Below the pieces are notes generated by a model. It had not been told where the DNA came from and ran no database searches. It saw nothing but the letters and a program-made list of their open reading frames with translations. A stretch of 29,150 bases of DNA. It comes from Deltaproteobacteria bacterium UBA5756. GTDB taxonomy: Bacteria; Desulfobacterota; Syntrophorhabdia; Syntrophorhabdales; Syntrophorhabdaceae. Position numbers and translations under genes: made by a program. This document shows positions 1 through 7,341 of the stretch, piece by piece (within the stretch, counting starts at the first letter, position 1; each line of letters begins with the position of its first letter). Location: contig DIFE01000048.1 of the NCBI GenBank assembly GCA_002418985.1, forward strand, positions 1-29,150. Reading direction: 5' to 3'.

Positions 1-72
1 TGCGGGATTTACCTGTCCTGAATCACTGTTTTATAAGGAACGCATTTTTGGAAACGGATTATCCTGGACAGT

Positions 73-100
73 AGTGACCCATTACCCATCACCTATTACC
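73..100. repeat. Heptamer tandem repeat, four YATYACC units
   Basis: Four 7-bp units of the form YATYACC (GGTRATR on the minus strand) lie head to tail; the first is degenerate. The stop codon of the minus-strand KamA gene falls inside the tract, so the last residues of that protein are written by repeat sequence. The same unit recurs at 3987-4058. The remaining bases 1-72 show no gene. Confidence 0.8.
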
Positions 101-1181
101 CGTCTTCTTTACACCCCCCGCATTTCATGCAAGCGCTCTCTTCGCCGTTGTCGTTGTAGTAACCGATCTGACCCGAGGGGCTGATGAGCCTTACCATTGT
201 TGTGCTATCGAGACGTTCCAGGTGTTCTGCGTCAACAGGAATCTTGCCAAGGCCGCCGGGGATATCAAGGGCGTATCGCGGGACGGCCATGCCCGAGGCG
301 TTTGACCTGAGAAAGGCCATAATCTCACGGCCTCGGTCCAATTTCACCTTGAAATGAGATGCACCCTGCACATCGTCGAGCTGAAAAAGATAATAGGGTT
401 TTATGCCGGCTTCCACGAGAGATTCGAACAACGCAAGCAGGACATGGGGACAATCGTTGATATTTCTCAGAAGAACCGTCTGGCTCACAGGGATACCCCC
501 TGCCCGTCGGATATCACGGACAGCTTTGAGGAATTCGTCCGTGATCTCCCGGGGGTGATTGATATGTATGATAATCCAGACAGGAGCGGCTTTCTCGATT
601 GCCTGTATGTGGCCTTCAGACAAGCCCTCGGGATAAACCACCGGAACGCGGGTACTGAGCCTGATGATCAGGCGTTTCTTCATTGATCGCAGCCTCATGA
701 GAATCGACTGAAGTTTACCCGCGTCCAGCATGAAGGGATCCCCGCCTGAAAGGATCACTTCACGGATATGAAGATCCTCCTCAATATGTCTGAAGGATTC
801 TTCAAGATATGGTTCAGGATCCACTGCCTTGCCTGCGAATCGTCTGCGATTGCAGAACCGGCAATACATGGCGCATTCAGAACTTACGAGAAAAACGCAG
901 CGATCCGGGTGCCTCTTCAGCAAGATAGGGGTAATGGAAATATCTTTCTCACCAAGGGGATCCTCCGTACCCGCTCCATTTTCTTCCAGAACGGACGGAA
1001 CGGCCTGCCCCCTGATAGGACAAAGCGGGTTGGCAAAATCAATAAGATCCAGATAATGGCGGGGTATCTTAAAGGTGTGATGAGCGACAACTCTTTCAAG
1101 GGATTTCAAAATCCCCGGGGCAAACGATAAATGCGCGTCTATTTCGCTAAGGGCGAAAAGAAAAGGGAGGGTATCAGACAT
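96..1181 (-). CDS. KamA-family radical SAM aminomutase
   Basis: This 361-residue protein belongs to the lysine 2,3-aminomutase/EpmB family, radical SAM enzymes that use PLP to move an amino group from C2 to C3. The radical SAM cluster motif is C103, C107, C110 (CAMYCRFC), followed by a SAM-binding SGGDP at 145-149. The PLP lysine is expected at K313 in PGGLGK. A C-terminal CxxCxxC (351, 354, 357) resembles the zinc site of KamA. The segment LDDVQGASHF at 268-277 looks like EpmB, so free lysine, EF-P lysine or glutamate are all possible substrates. No epmA, efp or ablB gene is in view. An AGGAGG box precedes the ATG. It is co-directional with pal, 32 bp downstream of it. The family is certain, the substrate is not. 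Confidence 0.9.
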   Translation of the reverse strand: MSDTLPFLFALSEIDAHLSFAPGILKSLERVVAHHTFKIPRHYLDLIDFANPLCPIRGQAVPSVLEENGAGTEDPLGEKDISITPILLKRHPDRCVFLVSSECAMYCRFCNRRRFAGKAVDPEPYLEESFRHIEEDLHIREVILSGGDPFMLDAGKLQSILMRLRSMKKRLIIRLSTRVPVVYPEGLSEGHIQAIEKAAPVWIIIHINHPREITDEFLKAVRDIRRAGGIPVSQTVLLRNINDCPHVLLALFESLVEAGIKPYYLFQLDDVQGASHFKVKLDRGREIMAFLRSNASGMAVPRYALDIPGGLGKIPVDAEHLERLDSTTMVRLISPSGQIGYYNDNGEESACMKCGGCKEDG

Positions 1182-1213
1182 AGTACCCCCCTCCTCGCTT
1201 TTCGTATCCTTGT

Positions 1214-1720
1214 TTACTGGAGTGCCAGAAAATGGGCTCTTCTGTTCTTTGCCCAGGCTGCTTCGTTGTGACCCGGATCAACCGGTTTCTCTTTGCCATA
1301 GCTTACTGTTTCAAGAAGCCTTCCGTCTGCGCCGAGATTTACGAGGAAATTCTTCGCAGAGTCAGCTCTTTTCTGCCCGAGGACAAGGTTGTACTCGACC
1401 GTGCCTCTTTCGTCGCAATGACCTTCGACTCTGACTTTTTTGCCGGCATTCGCCTTGGCCTGAAACCATTTCATGTTTTCTTTCAGGACCGCTGCGTCTG
1501 CATCCCTGATGGCGTACTTGTCAAAATCAAAGTTAATGTCCTTAAGCGGAGCAATCGCCACGGGGACTTCAACTTTCTGTTCCGGCGGTGCAACCTTTGC
1601 GGGCGCTGCTGCCGGAGGCGGGGTCTCACCTTTCATATGCTGCCAGAAACATCCACAACCACCTAGTGAAATACCGATAAGGGCAACTAGTAAAATAAGC
1701 GACAATGATTTTATCTTCAT
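1214..1720 (-). CDS. pal: Peptidoglycan-associated lipoprotein Pal (OmpA family)
   Basis: This 168-residue protein is an outer-membrane lipoprotein that binds peptidoglycan and forms part of the Tol-Pal envelope system. It has a hydrophobic signal peptide ending in the lipobox LGGC with lipidated C22, then a Pro/Ala-rich linker (about 32-58), then an OmpA-like domain (about 62-168). The domain carries the Pal hallmark GHCDERGT at 100-107 and the C-terminal AWAKNRRAHF. An AAGG-type Shine-Dalgarno sequence precedes the ATG. It lies downstream of a second, smaller lipoprotein gene, with a terminator-like hairpin in between. No tolB or ybgF is visible in the window. Length and motifs are normal for the family. 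Confidence 0.93.
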   Translation of the reverse strand: MKIKSLSLILLVALIGISLGGCGCFWQHMKGETPPPAAAPAKVAPPEQKVEVPVAIAPLKDINFDFDKYAIRDADAAVLKENMKWFQAKANAGKKVRVEGHCDERGTVEYNLVLGQKRADSAKNFLVNLGADGRLLETVSYGKEKPVDPGHNEAAWAKNRRAHFLALQ

Positions 1721-1737
1721 GTTCCACCCCTTCCTTC

Positions 1738-1777
1738 AAAAATTAGAGGGTATACCCTTGACACCGGATATACCCTC
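1738..1777 (-). terminator. Rho-independent terminator after the small lipoprotein gene
   Basis: A perfect 9-bp inverted repeat (GAGGGTATA at 1746-1754 with TATACCCTC at 1769-1777) is followed on the minus strand by TAATTTTT. It lies just downstream of the 71-residue lipoprotein gene and only about 18 bp upstream of the pal start, so pal must rely on readthrough or RNA processing unless a promoter overlaps the hairpin. Confidence 0.65.
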
Positions 1778-1787
1778 GCATGCAACA

Positions 1788-2003
1788 TTACTTTTTCTCC
1801 GGTGCTGGCTTTTCTGCTGCCGGTTTCGCTTCCGCGGGCTTCTCCGGTGCGGGTGCCGGTTTCTCCTCTGCAGGAGGCGGCGTCGGTTTCGCCTCTTCCT
1901 TCGGCGGTGCCGGTTTTGGAGGCTCCGCAGACGGACCACATCCGATCAATGAAAAACCTGCAAAAAAAGCGATAGCTATCATTAATACGACGAGCTTCTT
2001 CAT
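1788..2003 (-). CDS. Small Pro/Ala/Lys/Glu-rich lipoprotein
   Basis: This 71-residue protein begins with a signal peptide whose lipobox LIGC gives lipidated C22. The mature part is almost entirely Pro, Ala, Lys and Glu in short repeats such as EKPAP, expected to be extended and unfolded. It may act as a periplasmic spacer, but no function can be assigned. A strong AAAGGAGGTGA ribosome binding site precedes the ATG. It is upstream of pal in the same direction, and its signal peptide is similar in layout to that of Pal. Other frames here also stay open because the sequence is repetitive, but only this one has a signal peptide and ribosome binding site. Confidence 0.8.
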   Translation of the reverse strand: MKKLVVLMIAIAFFAGFSLIGCGPSAEPPKPAPPKEEAKPTPPPAEEKPAPAPEKPAEAKPAAEKPAPEKK

Positions 2004-2076
2004 CTATTTTCACCTCCTTTCTTATTAATCTTTGCCTATATTGAATACATATATACTAACAATCGTAATATGTAAA

Positions 2077-3000
2077 TTAAAATTTTTCAATGATTACTTC
2101 TTTCTTGATTGAATCCACATCAGTTGTTTTACACAAACTCCCGGAAATTCCAAGCGTTGCCGCAGTGCCGCAGGCCACCCCAACTCTCAGGGCCTCTTCA
2201 AAAGAACCTGATTTGCTCATGACGGAGACGACTCCTCCCAGGAGTGAATCGCCTGCACCGAGTGAGTTGCGTACCTTTACTTTCGGCGGTCTCGCGTGGT
2301 AATCGCCATCCTTCGAAAACCCCAGGGCGCCGCGTCCTCCTATCGACACTATAATATATTCGACACTATCCCGGTAATGCTTAACAGCTTCCGCGATTTC
2401 TTTTACCTCGCTGACGCTTCCTCCCGTTAATCTGTTGAATTCGAAAATGTTCGGTTTGATCAGGAATGGTGACGCATCGACGCCTAATCTGAAAGCTTCC
2501 TGGTCCGAGTCAAGAAAGGCCTTTATATTTCTCTTTTTGAGGGCCTTGATGAGTCGCGCAAAAATACCCTCGTCCAACCCGGCAGGAACATTTCCGCTTA
2601 TCACGACATCGCTGCCCGGCGGGATTTCATTGGCTTTCTCGAAGAAGGAATCCACCTCGGCCTGGCTTATTGCCGGGCTTGGGGTGCATAACAATGTCTG
2701 GATCTTCTTTTTTCGCTGATAGATGGTTATGCTGGAACGCGACTCACTGTTGATGCGGGCAAAATCACTTACAATACCCTCGCCGATCAGCATGTCGGTC
2801 AGTTCAAGACCACTGTAGCCACCCGCGAAACCCAGCGCAATACTCTCCCCGCCCAGTTCTTTTATGACCCGGGACACATCGATTCCTTTACCACCGGGCC
2901 TCTTATGCTCCTCGATAATGCAGTTGACGTCGTCGTAGACGAGCTCTTCCACCCCAACAGCCCTTTCGAGCAGGGGATCTAAGGTGACAGTGTATAACAT
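2077..3000 (-). CDS. PfkB-family sugar kinase, 1-phosphofructokinase/tagatose-6-phosphate kinase-like
   Basis: This 307-residue cytoplasmic kinase has the layout of the FruK/LacC branch of the ribokinase family. The N-terminus MLYTVTLDP matches the FruK start. GGKGID at 36-41 is the substrate-binding glycine motif, SGNVP lies at 135-139, KPN at 182-184, and the catalytic loop GAGDS at 248-252 holds the base D251. It would phosphorylate a sugar phosphate (fructose 1-phosphate, tagatose 6-phosphate or fructose 6-phosphate) with ATP. No PTS or aldolase gene is adjacent, so the pathway is open. The ATG has only a weak ribosome binding site. It is divergent from the plus-strand membrane-protein pair. 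Confidence 0.85.
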   Translation of the reverse strand: MLYTVTLDPLLERAVGVEELVYDDVNCIIEEHKRPGGKGIDVSRVIKELGGESIALGFAGGYSGLELTDMLIGEGIVSDFARINSESRSSITIYQRKKKIQTLLCTPSPAISQAEVDSFFEKANEIPPGSDVVISGNVPAGLDEGIFARLIKALKKRNIKAFLDSDQEAFRLGVDASPFLIKPNIFEFNRLTGGSVSEVKEIAEAVKHYRDSVEYIIVSIGGRGALGFSKDGDYHARPPKVKVRNSLGAGDSLLGGVVSVMSKSGSFEEALRVGVACGTAATLGISGSLCKTTDVDSIKKEVIIEKF

Positions 3001-3065
3001 CGATTATTGAGTTTATTGTATTAGATAAAGAAACAAATGGCTAGAAAAATTTTTATTTATCGTCG

Positions 3066-3091
3066 CAAAAGCTCGAATGACTTAGCTTTTG
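3066..3091. repeat. Inverted repeat in the divergent intergenic region
   Basis: CAAAAGCT (3066-3073) and AGCTTTTG (3084-3091) form an 8-bp perfect inverted repeat with a 10-base loop, between the divergent pfkB-type and Gate-protein genes. It could be an operator or a short RNA stem. No U-tract directly follows on either strand. I see no convincing promoter in the rest of this 144-bp gap. Confidence 0.4.
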
Positions 3092-3159
3092 ACAGTGTCG
3101 TACCAGAAATCTGTTGATTCTTTGATTGGCTGCTGGTATGTCGTATGAACGGAGACAAG

Positions 3160-3594
3160 GTGCACTCAACGATCAAGCCGTTGAAAATGGGCATGGTGAA
3201 AGGTCTTTCCATCGTCTATGACATGGTAAAGGTCATCGTTCCCTGCTATATCGGCATTGAATTCATGAAGCATTTTGGCCTCATCGAAATCATCAGCCGC
3301 CTTTTTCGGCCCTTCATGAAACTCTTCGGTCTGCCGGGAGAGGCCGCCCTGGGACTCATCGCCGGGTATTTCATCAATCTCTATGCTGCCATCGCTGTTC
3401 TGACGCCGCTTAACTTATCCGGCAGGCAGATCACCATCATGGCTCTTATACTCGGCATATCCCACTCACTTCCCATTGAAACGTCGGTCACCCAAAAAAC
3501 AGGCGTCAGCTGGGTGGTCCTCCTTGGCGCCCGTATCGGCCTCAGCCTTATATCGGGGGTATTCGTCAATATCGTATGGACATTCTTTTCGTAG
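3160..3594 (+). CDS. Nucleoside-recognition (Gate) domain membrane protein, first half
   Basis: This small integral membrane protein of about 144 residues has several hydrophobic helices (VKVIVPCYIGIEF, ALGLIAGYFINLYAAIAVL, WVVLLGARIGLSLISGVFV) and the Gate-domain style seen in SpmA/SpmB and FeoB C-terminal regions. The longest frame starts at ATG 3145 without a Shine-Dalgarno. GTG 3160, preceded by GGAG at 3151-3154, is the better-supported start. Its stop overlaps the next gene by 19 bp, so the two are translationally coupled and likely form one transporter-like complex. The substrate is unknown. The family is recognised from hydrophobicity and phrases such as GYFINLYAAIAVLTPL. Confidence 0.75.
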   Translation: MHSTIKPLKMGMVKGLSIVYDMVKVIVPCYIGIEFMKHFGLIEIISRLFRPFMKLFGLPGEAALGLIAGYFINLYAAIAVLTPLNLSGRQITIMALILGISHSLPIETSVTQKTGVSWVVLLGARIGLSLISGVFVNIVWTFFS

Positions 3595-3998
3595 CCTTAA
3601 AGGATTCCCTGGTTCTGACCCTCAAGCTTTTCGTCATAATACTGCCTTTAACCATATCCTACGAATACCTGAAGCACCGGCAAAAAGATATCGAAAAAAG
3701 GCAATTCTCCTTTATCGGCATCTCCCATAACGGCCTTGTCCCCCTCATAACCGGCATCATAATCGGCCTCACATACGGCGCCGGCATCATCATCCATTCC
3801 ATCAGGACCTCAAACATATCAAAAAAAGAGGCTTTTCTCATACTCCTCTTCCTTTCCGTCTGTCACGCCATCATCGAAGATACGCTGATCTTCGTTATAA
3901 TCGGCGCCAACATCTTTGTCCTGATAGGCTTCCGTTTTGCTCTGGCAATAATCCTTACATGGCTGGTATGGAAGGTAAAGAAGACAGGTGATGGGTAA
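3576..3998 (+). CDS. Nucleoside-recognition (Gate) domain membrane protein, second half
   Basis: This 140-residue membrane protein has four or so hydrophobic segments and the sequence SVCHAIIEDTLIF, typical of Gate-domain proteins, with acidic residues inside a membrane segment. It starts inside the end of the preceding gene (19-bp overlap), so the two small proteins probably form a heteromer equivalent to one full-length transporter. The last residues (KKTGDG) and the stop are encoded by the first units of the heptamer repeat at 3987-4014. Function and substrate are not known. Confidence 0.75.
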   Translation: MDILFVALKDSLVLTLKLFVIILPLTISYEYLKHRQKDIEKRQFSFIGISHNGLVPLITGIIIGLTYGAGIIIHSIRTSNISKKEAFLILLFLSVCHAIIEDTLIFVIIGANIFVLIGFRFALAIILTWLVWKVKKTGDG

Positions 3999-4063
3999 TA
4001 GGTAATGGGTTATGGGAAAAACGCGTTTCCTATTACCTATGACCCATCACCTATTACCTGTCT
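3982..4063. repeat. Inverted heptamer repeat between convergent genes
   Basis: Four GGTRATR-type units (ggtgatg, ggtaata, ggtaatg, ggttatg; 3987-4014) face four complementary-type units (4031-4058). The arms extend to AGACA/TGTCT and enclose the centre AACGCG. The arms are about 37 bases each and differ mainly by A/G changes, which still allow G-U pairing in RNA. It sits between the convergent Gate-protein and hisS genes and contains the stop codons of both. It probably ends transcription from both sides. The same unit occurs at 73-100. Confidence 0.8.
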
Positions 4064-5308
4064 CTTTATTTCCATTATGACTTTTTGGGGGTCAAGGGGG
4101 AGTTCCTGCTGGGTCTTGGCCGACATGTTCCGGAGCGTGATGATACCCTTTTCGATCTCGTCGTCACCGAGGATAAGGACGAAGTCGCACTTCAGATTAT
4201 CGGCATAGCGCATCTGCGCTTTGAGTGACTTTGCCTCGTATGCGTACCTCAGGGTGATCCCTTCGGTGGTGAAAGCTTTCAGGAACGAGATCAGGCGGTC
4301 CCTTGCACGGTCGCCGACACAGGCAAAAAAGCATCCTCTGTCTTCCTTTTCTTTCGAGGCCGGCACGAGCATGGCCAGGCGTTCCACGCCAATGGCGAAG
4401 CCGATTCCAGCGGTGGCCGGTCCTCCCATTTCTTCGACAAGGTTGTCATATCTGCCACCGGCCATGAAGGCCTTCTGGGCTCCAAGGTCCTCCGAGGTGA
4501 CCTCGAATACGGTCTTGGTATAATAATCAAGTCCCCTTACAAGACGTTTGTTGATGTCGACCTCGATGCCGAATTCTTTCACGTAGCCCTGGAAGAGCGT
4601 GAAATGATCCTTGCATTCGTCGCACAGTGAATCGAATAAAAGGGGCGAATCACCCGTAACCCTTATGCACTCTTCGTTCTTGCAATCAAAGATCCTCAGG
4701 GGATTTCTTTCGAGCCTTCTCAAGCAATCCTCGCAAAGTTCGCTCTTCCTCGTTTCAAAAAAATCGATGAGGACCTTGCGGAAGGATTCCCGGCAGGTCT
4801 TGCATCCAACGCTGTTGACCTCTATCCGGTAGCGCTCGATGCCAAGTTCGTCAAGGAGCATGTGAATCATAAAGATCAATTCGGCATCGACGATGGCCTC
4901 TTTTACCCCGAATACCTCCACGTCGATCTGGTGAAATTCCCGGTACCGACCCTTCTGCGGCCGTTCGTGGCGAAACATGGGTCCGACGGAACAGACCTTC
5001 GTCATCCTTTCCGTTGCATAAAGACCTTCCTGCAGGTAGGAACGAACCATGCCCGCCGTGGCTTCCGGCCTCATTGTCAGTGAATCGCCCCCCACGTCGG
5101 TAAAGGTGAACATCTCTTTCTCGACGATATCGGTGGTGTCCCCGATGCTCCGCACAAAAAGCTCAGTCTTCTCAAGGACGGGCAGTTCTATCTCCCGAAA
5201 GCCCAGGAGGTCGCTATACTTTCGGAAGACCCTTTCGATGCGCTTGAACTTTTCAAGTTCTTCGCCGAAGATGTCACGAAAGCCCCGAAGTGTCCTTATC
5301 TTTTCCAT
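4037..5308 (-). CDS. hisS: Histidyl-tRNA synthetase
   Basis: This class II aminoacyl-tRNA synthetase charges tRNA-His. The open frame is 428 residues from ATG 5323, but the internal ATG 5308 has GGAG six bases upstream and gives the usual N-terminus MEKIRTLRGFRDIFG, so I prefer 423 residues. Class II motif 2 is FRHERPQKGRYREFHQ. The HisRS signature LVRGLDYYTKTVFEV and GGRYDNL follow, then motif 3 GIGFAIGVERL, then the anticodon-binding domain. A Cys-rich insertion (CEDC and further Cys residues) is common in this subgroup. The last residues (QVIGDGS) come from the heptamer repeat. It stands alone on the minus strand. Confidence 0.97.
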   Translation of the reverse strand: MEKIRTLRGFRDIFGEELEKFKRIERVFRKYSDLLGFREIELPVLEKTELFVRSIGDTTDIVEKEMFTFTDVGGDSLTMRPEATAGMVRSYLQEGLYATERMTKVCSVGPMFRHERPQKGRYREFHQIDVEVFGVKEAIVDAELIFMIHMLLDELGIERYRIEVNSVGCKTCRESFRKVLIDFFETRKSELCEDCLRRLERNPLRIFDCKNEECIRVTGDSPLLFDSLCDECKDHFTLFQGYVKEFGIEVDINKRLVRGLDYYTKTVFEVTSEDLGAQKAFMAGGRYDNLVEEMGGPATAGIGFAIGVERLAMLVPASKEKEDRGCFFACVGDRARDRLISFLKAFTTEGITLRYAYEAKSLKAQMRYADNLKCDFVLILGDDEIEKGIITLRNMSAKTQQELPLDPQKVIMEIKRQVIGDGS

Positions 5309-5468
5309 ATAGTGCTCCAACATCCTTGCGTTCGGTCAGCCAATCATTTAGGTATCATAAAACAAACCGCAATTGGAAGTGATTTTTGCCTTTGGATCCA
5401 TGGCACGCCGGTCTACGGCTCTCCCCAGAACACTCCGCAGGGCAGTGTAGGCAGTGGCTGCCGGTCTG

Positions 5469-5495
5469 TGGTATAGTAATGACTGAATTTCAGTC
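5469..5495 (+). promoter_or_regulatory. Extended -10 promoter with overlapping dyad, upstream of the IscU-like gene
   Basis: TGGTATAGT (5469-5477) matches the extended -10 form TGnTATAAT. No clear -35 element is seen. A 15-bp dyad GACTGA-ATT-TCAGTC (5481-5495) covers the expected transcription start and could be a repressor site. The AAGGAGG box follows at once. The rest of the 5324-5515 gap shows nothing else convincing. Confidence 0.4.
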
Positions 5496-5515
5496 GAAGG
5501 AGGCAGGATTTCATT

Positions 5516-5896
5516 ATGAGTGAATATACGGAAACGGTTATCGATCATTTTGAGAACCCGCGCAATTGCGGCACCATGACTAACCCTGACGGCACGGGAG
5601 AGATCGGAGACCCGTCTTGCGGGGATTTCCTCAAGGTATTCATCAGGGTGGAAAACAACATCATAACCGATATCAAGTATCAGATAAAAGGTTGTCCGGC
5701 TTCTATAGCCTGCGCCAGCATCATGACCGAACTTGCGACCTGCAAAGATCTCGACGAGGCCATGATGATCGAAAATGAAGACATCGTAAAAGCCCTGGGA
5801 GGATTACCCGAACACAAGCTTCACTGTTCGAACCTGGGCGCTTCCGGCCTCCGGGAGGCGATCATAAATCATGTCTATACATACGTAAAAAGGTAA
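5516..5896 (+). CDS. IscU/NifU-type iron-sulfur cluster scaffold
   Basis: This 126-residue protein has the IscU fold signature. The three ligand cysteines are C35 (GDPSCGD), C60 (KGCPAS) and C104 (LHCSNL), with an extra C66 as in other NifU-like forms. D37 next to the first Cys is the conserved acidic residue. It would assemble [2Fe-2S] or [4Fe-4S] clusters for transfer to apoproteins. No cysteine desulfurase gene is adjacent, so it is a lone scaffold. An AAGGAGG box precedes the ATG with a long (about 12-base) spacer. A related scaffold lies at 23194-23616. It is followed by a strong hairpin. Confidence 0.9.
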   Translation: MSEYTETVIDHFENPRNCGTMTNPDGTGEIGDPSCGDFLKVFIRVENNIITDIKYQIKGCPASIACASIMTELATCKDLDEAMMIENEDIVKALGGLPEHKLHCSNLGASGLREAIINHVYTYVKR

Positions 5897-5924
5897 AAAG
5901 AACTCGAAGAGCTTAAACCGATTG

Positions 5925-5990
5925 AGCCTTACATGTCCGGAATACGAGGTGATCTTTACGGGTCACGTCGTATTCCGGACACTTAAGGCT
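5925..5990. terminator. Long hairpin between convergent genes
   Basis: The arms 5925-5947 and 5968-5990 pair over 23 bases with two mismatches (common core TGTCCGGAATACGA). It lies just after the IscU-like gene and contains the stop codon of the convergent TPR gene. There is no U-tract, so it may act as a bidirectional terminator or an RNA-stabilising stem. Confidence 0.6.
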
Positions 5991-7251
5991 TGCCTTCGAA
6001 AAGGCGCGCTATCTTTTGTCCTGCCGCAGCGATCAGGCGGTCTGTCAGGCTTTCATGCCGCACCTTCAAAAGATCGTACCGTTCGATAGCCGCGCTGCAC
6101 GGGGCCTCATGGTTCAAGCGGTCGTGCTCGATGGCAGTCTTCAGCTCCTGTGCGATTTCCTCATTCGATGCCGCAGCCTCTTCGCTGCCATAAACATCGC
6201 GGGCCAGAATAATGAGGGCATCAACGGCGATATCGTTGAGCTCGGCCATCGCCTTTAAACGCACGGCCTCACCATTGAGAAAGCCGAGGTATTTCAGGGC
6301 CACAAAGATGAACCCGGTCATACAGAGAAAAGACGCGCAGGAATCCAGGCTGGGATCCCCGCCCACATCGTAAATGGAACACTTCCCGTCGGTGAGAAAT
6401 ATACAGGGTTTCGCGTTCTCCGAGATCCACATCAGCGTCCGGTAATCCTGTCCCTTCGGTATGTCCCGGGCAAGTTCTCTCCCAAGACGGCAATCTTTTT
6501 GGCGGGGAAATGTAACCGATGCGCCGCCCCCACGCGGTATGATATCCCGTGGTGAGAAAAGGCTTTCGCAGTGCTCTGCCTGAGCCAGGGGAAAGGCCTC
6601 GAGAAGGTCCTCTTCAGGCGGTCCCTTTTCCCTTAAGGATTCGCGCAGACTCTGGAGCTTCCAGGGACCCACCGTGACCCCGTGTAATAAGAGCTTCCCG
6701 GTGAAGTGACAACAATAAGCCGGGCATGAGGTAACCGGACAGGAGGGTTTATCAAAGACGTCGTCCATTTGCCGCATCCTGTTGTCCATTTCATCCAGGA
6801 TCCGGCCGAGTTCCTTGGACCGAACCTCTGTGCCTTTGACATCTCCCGGAACGACTGGGCCGGTGAATGCTTCGCTGATAATGCGCACCGACCGCCTGAT
6901 CGTGTCGATGCGCTCGTAATTGCTGTCAATCGAGATCGCCTTCTTGATGTCATCATCCGCAAGGTCAGGTCTTCCGAGGGTACCAAGCAGGGTCCCGCGC
7001 TCATGGTAGTATTCCGGAATGCCCGGGGCAAGTTTGATGGCCCTTGTCATAGCTCCCACGGCACCCGCCAGATCGCCGGCATAGCTGAGCGCCCGTGCTA
7101 GCCCGTACCACGCGTAAGGCGTATCATGGATATCGATGGCCTTCTGGAAGAACACGACAGCCTCTTCGAGGTCCCCTTCCTCCGTGAGAGCGGCTCCCAT
7201 GCTGTGATAGTATTTTTCCCTCAGCTCATCGGCGTCTTTGGCGTGTGTCAT
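5983..7251 (-). CDS. TPR protein with YkgJ-like Cys-cluster domain
   Basis: This 422-residue protein has three tetratricopeptide repeats in residues about 11-112, a charged linker, then a Cys-rich domain: C171, C176, C180, C181 and later C283, C291, C305, C310. The second group (PCIFLTDGKCSIYDVGG...SCASFLC) follows the YkgJ/UPF0153 pattern thought to chelate zinc or iron. There is no signal peptide, so it is probably cytoplasmic. An AAGG box precedes the ATG by about 10 bases. TPRs suggest a protein-binding partner and the Cys set suggests a metal or Fe-S site. No enzyme activity can be assigned. It stands alone. Confidence 0.75.
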   Translation of the reverse strand: MTHAKDADELREKYYHSMGAALTEEGDLEEAVVFFQKAIDIHDTPYAWYGLARALSYAGDLAGAVGAMTRAIKLAPGIPEYYHERGTLLGTLGRPDLADDDIKKAISIDSNYERIDTIRRSVRIISEAFTGPVVPGDVKGTEVRSKELGRILDEMDNRMRQMDDVFDKPSCPVTSCPAYCCHFTGKLLLHGVTVGPWKLQSLRESLREKGPPEEDLLEAFPLAQAEHCESLFSPRDIIPRGGGASVTFPRQKDCRLGRELARDIPKGQDYRTLMWISENAKPCIFLTDGKCSIYDVGGDPSLDSCASFLCMTGFIFVALKYLGFLNGEAVRLKAMAELNDIAVDALIILARDVYGSEEAAASNEEIAQELKTAIEHDRLNHEAPCSAAIERYDLLKVRHESLTDRLIAAAGQKIARLFEGKP

Positions 7252-7341
7252 GGTCGTTTACCCTTCACGTGGGATATGTTACCACGCTTCGAACCACGAC
7301 GCTACCGATAGCGGCCGACTCCAATAAAATGTATTGATAAA

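Noticed and set aside
1..72. CTGTCC/GGACAG inverted bases near the left edge as a regulatory site
   Set aside because: Only six bases pair over a long loop and no promoter or gene is attached within the window.
1717..2013. 98-residue Arg/Thr-rich frame over the small lipoprotein gene
   Set aside because: Repetitive codons leave all frames open. Only the frame at 1788-2003 has a signal peptide, lipobox and Shine-Dalgarno.
3982..4063. CRISPR array
   Set aside because: Units are 7 bp with no spacers and lie in inverted order between convergent genes. No cas genes are present.
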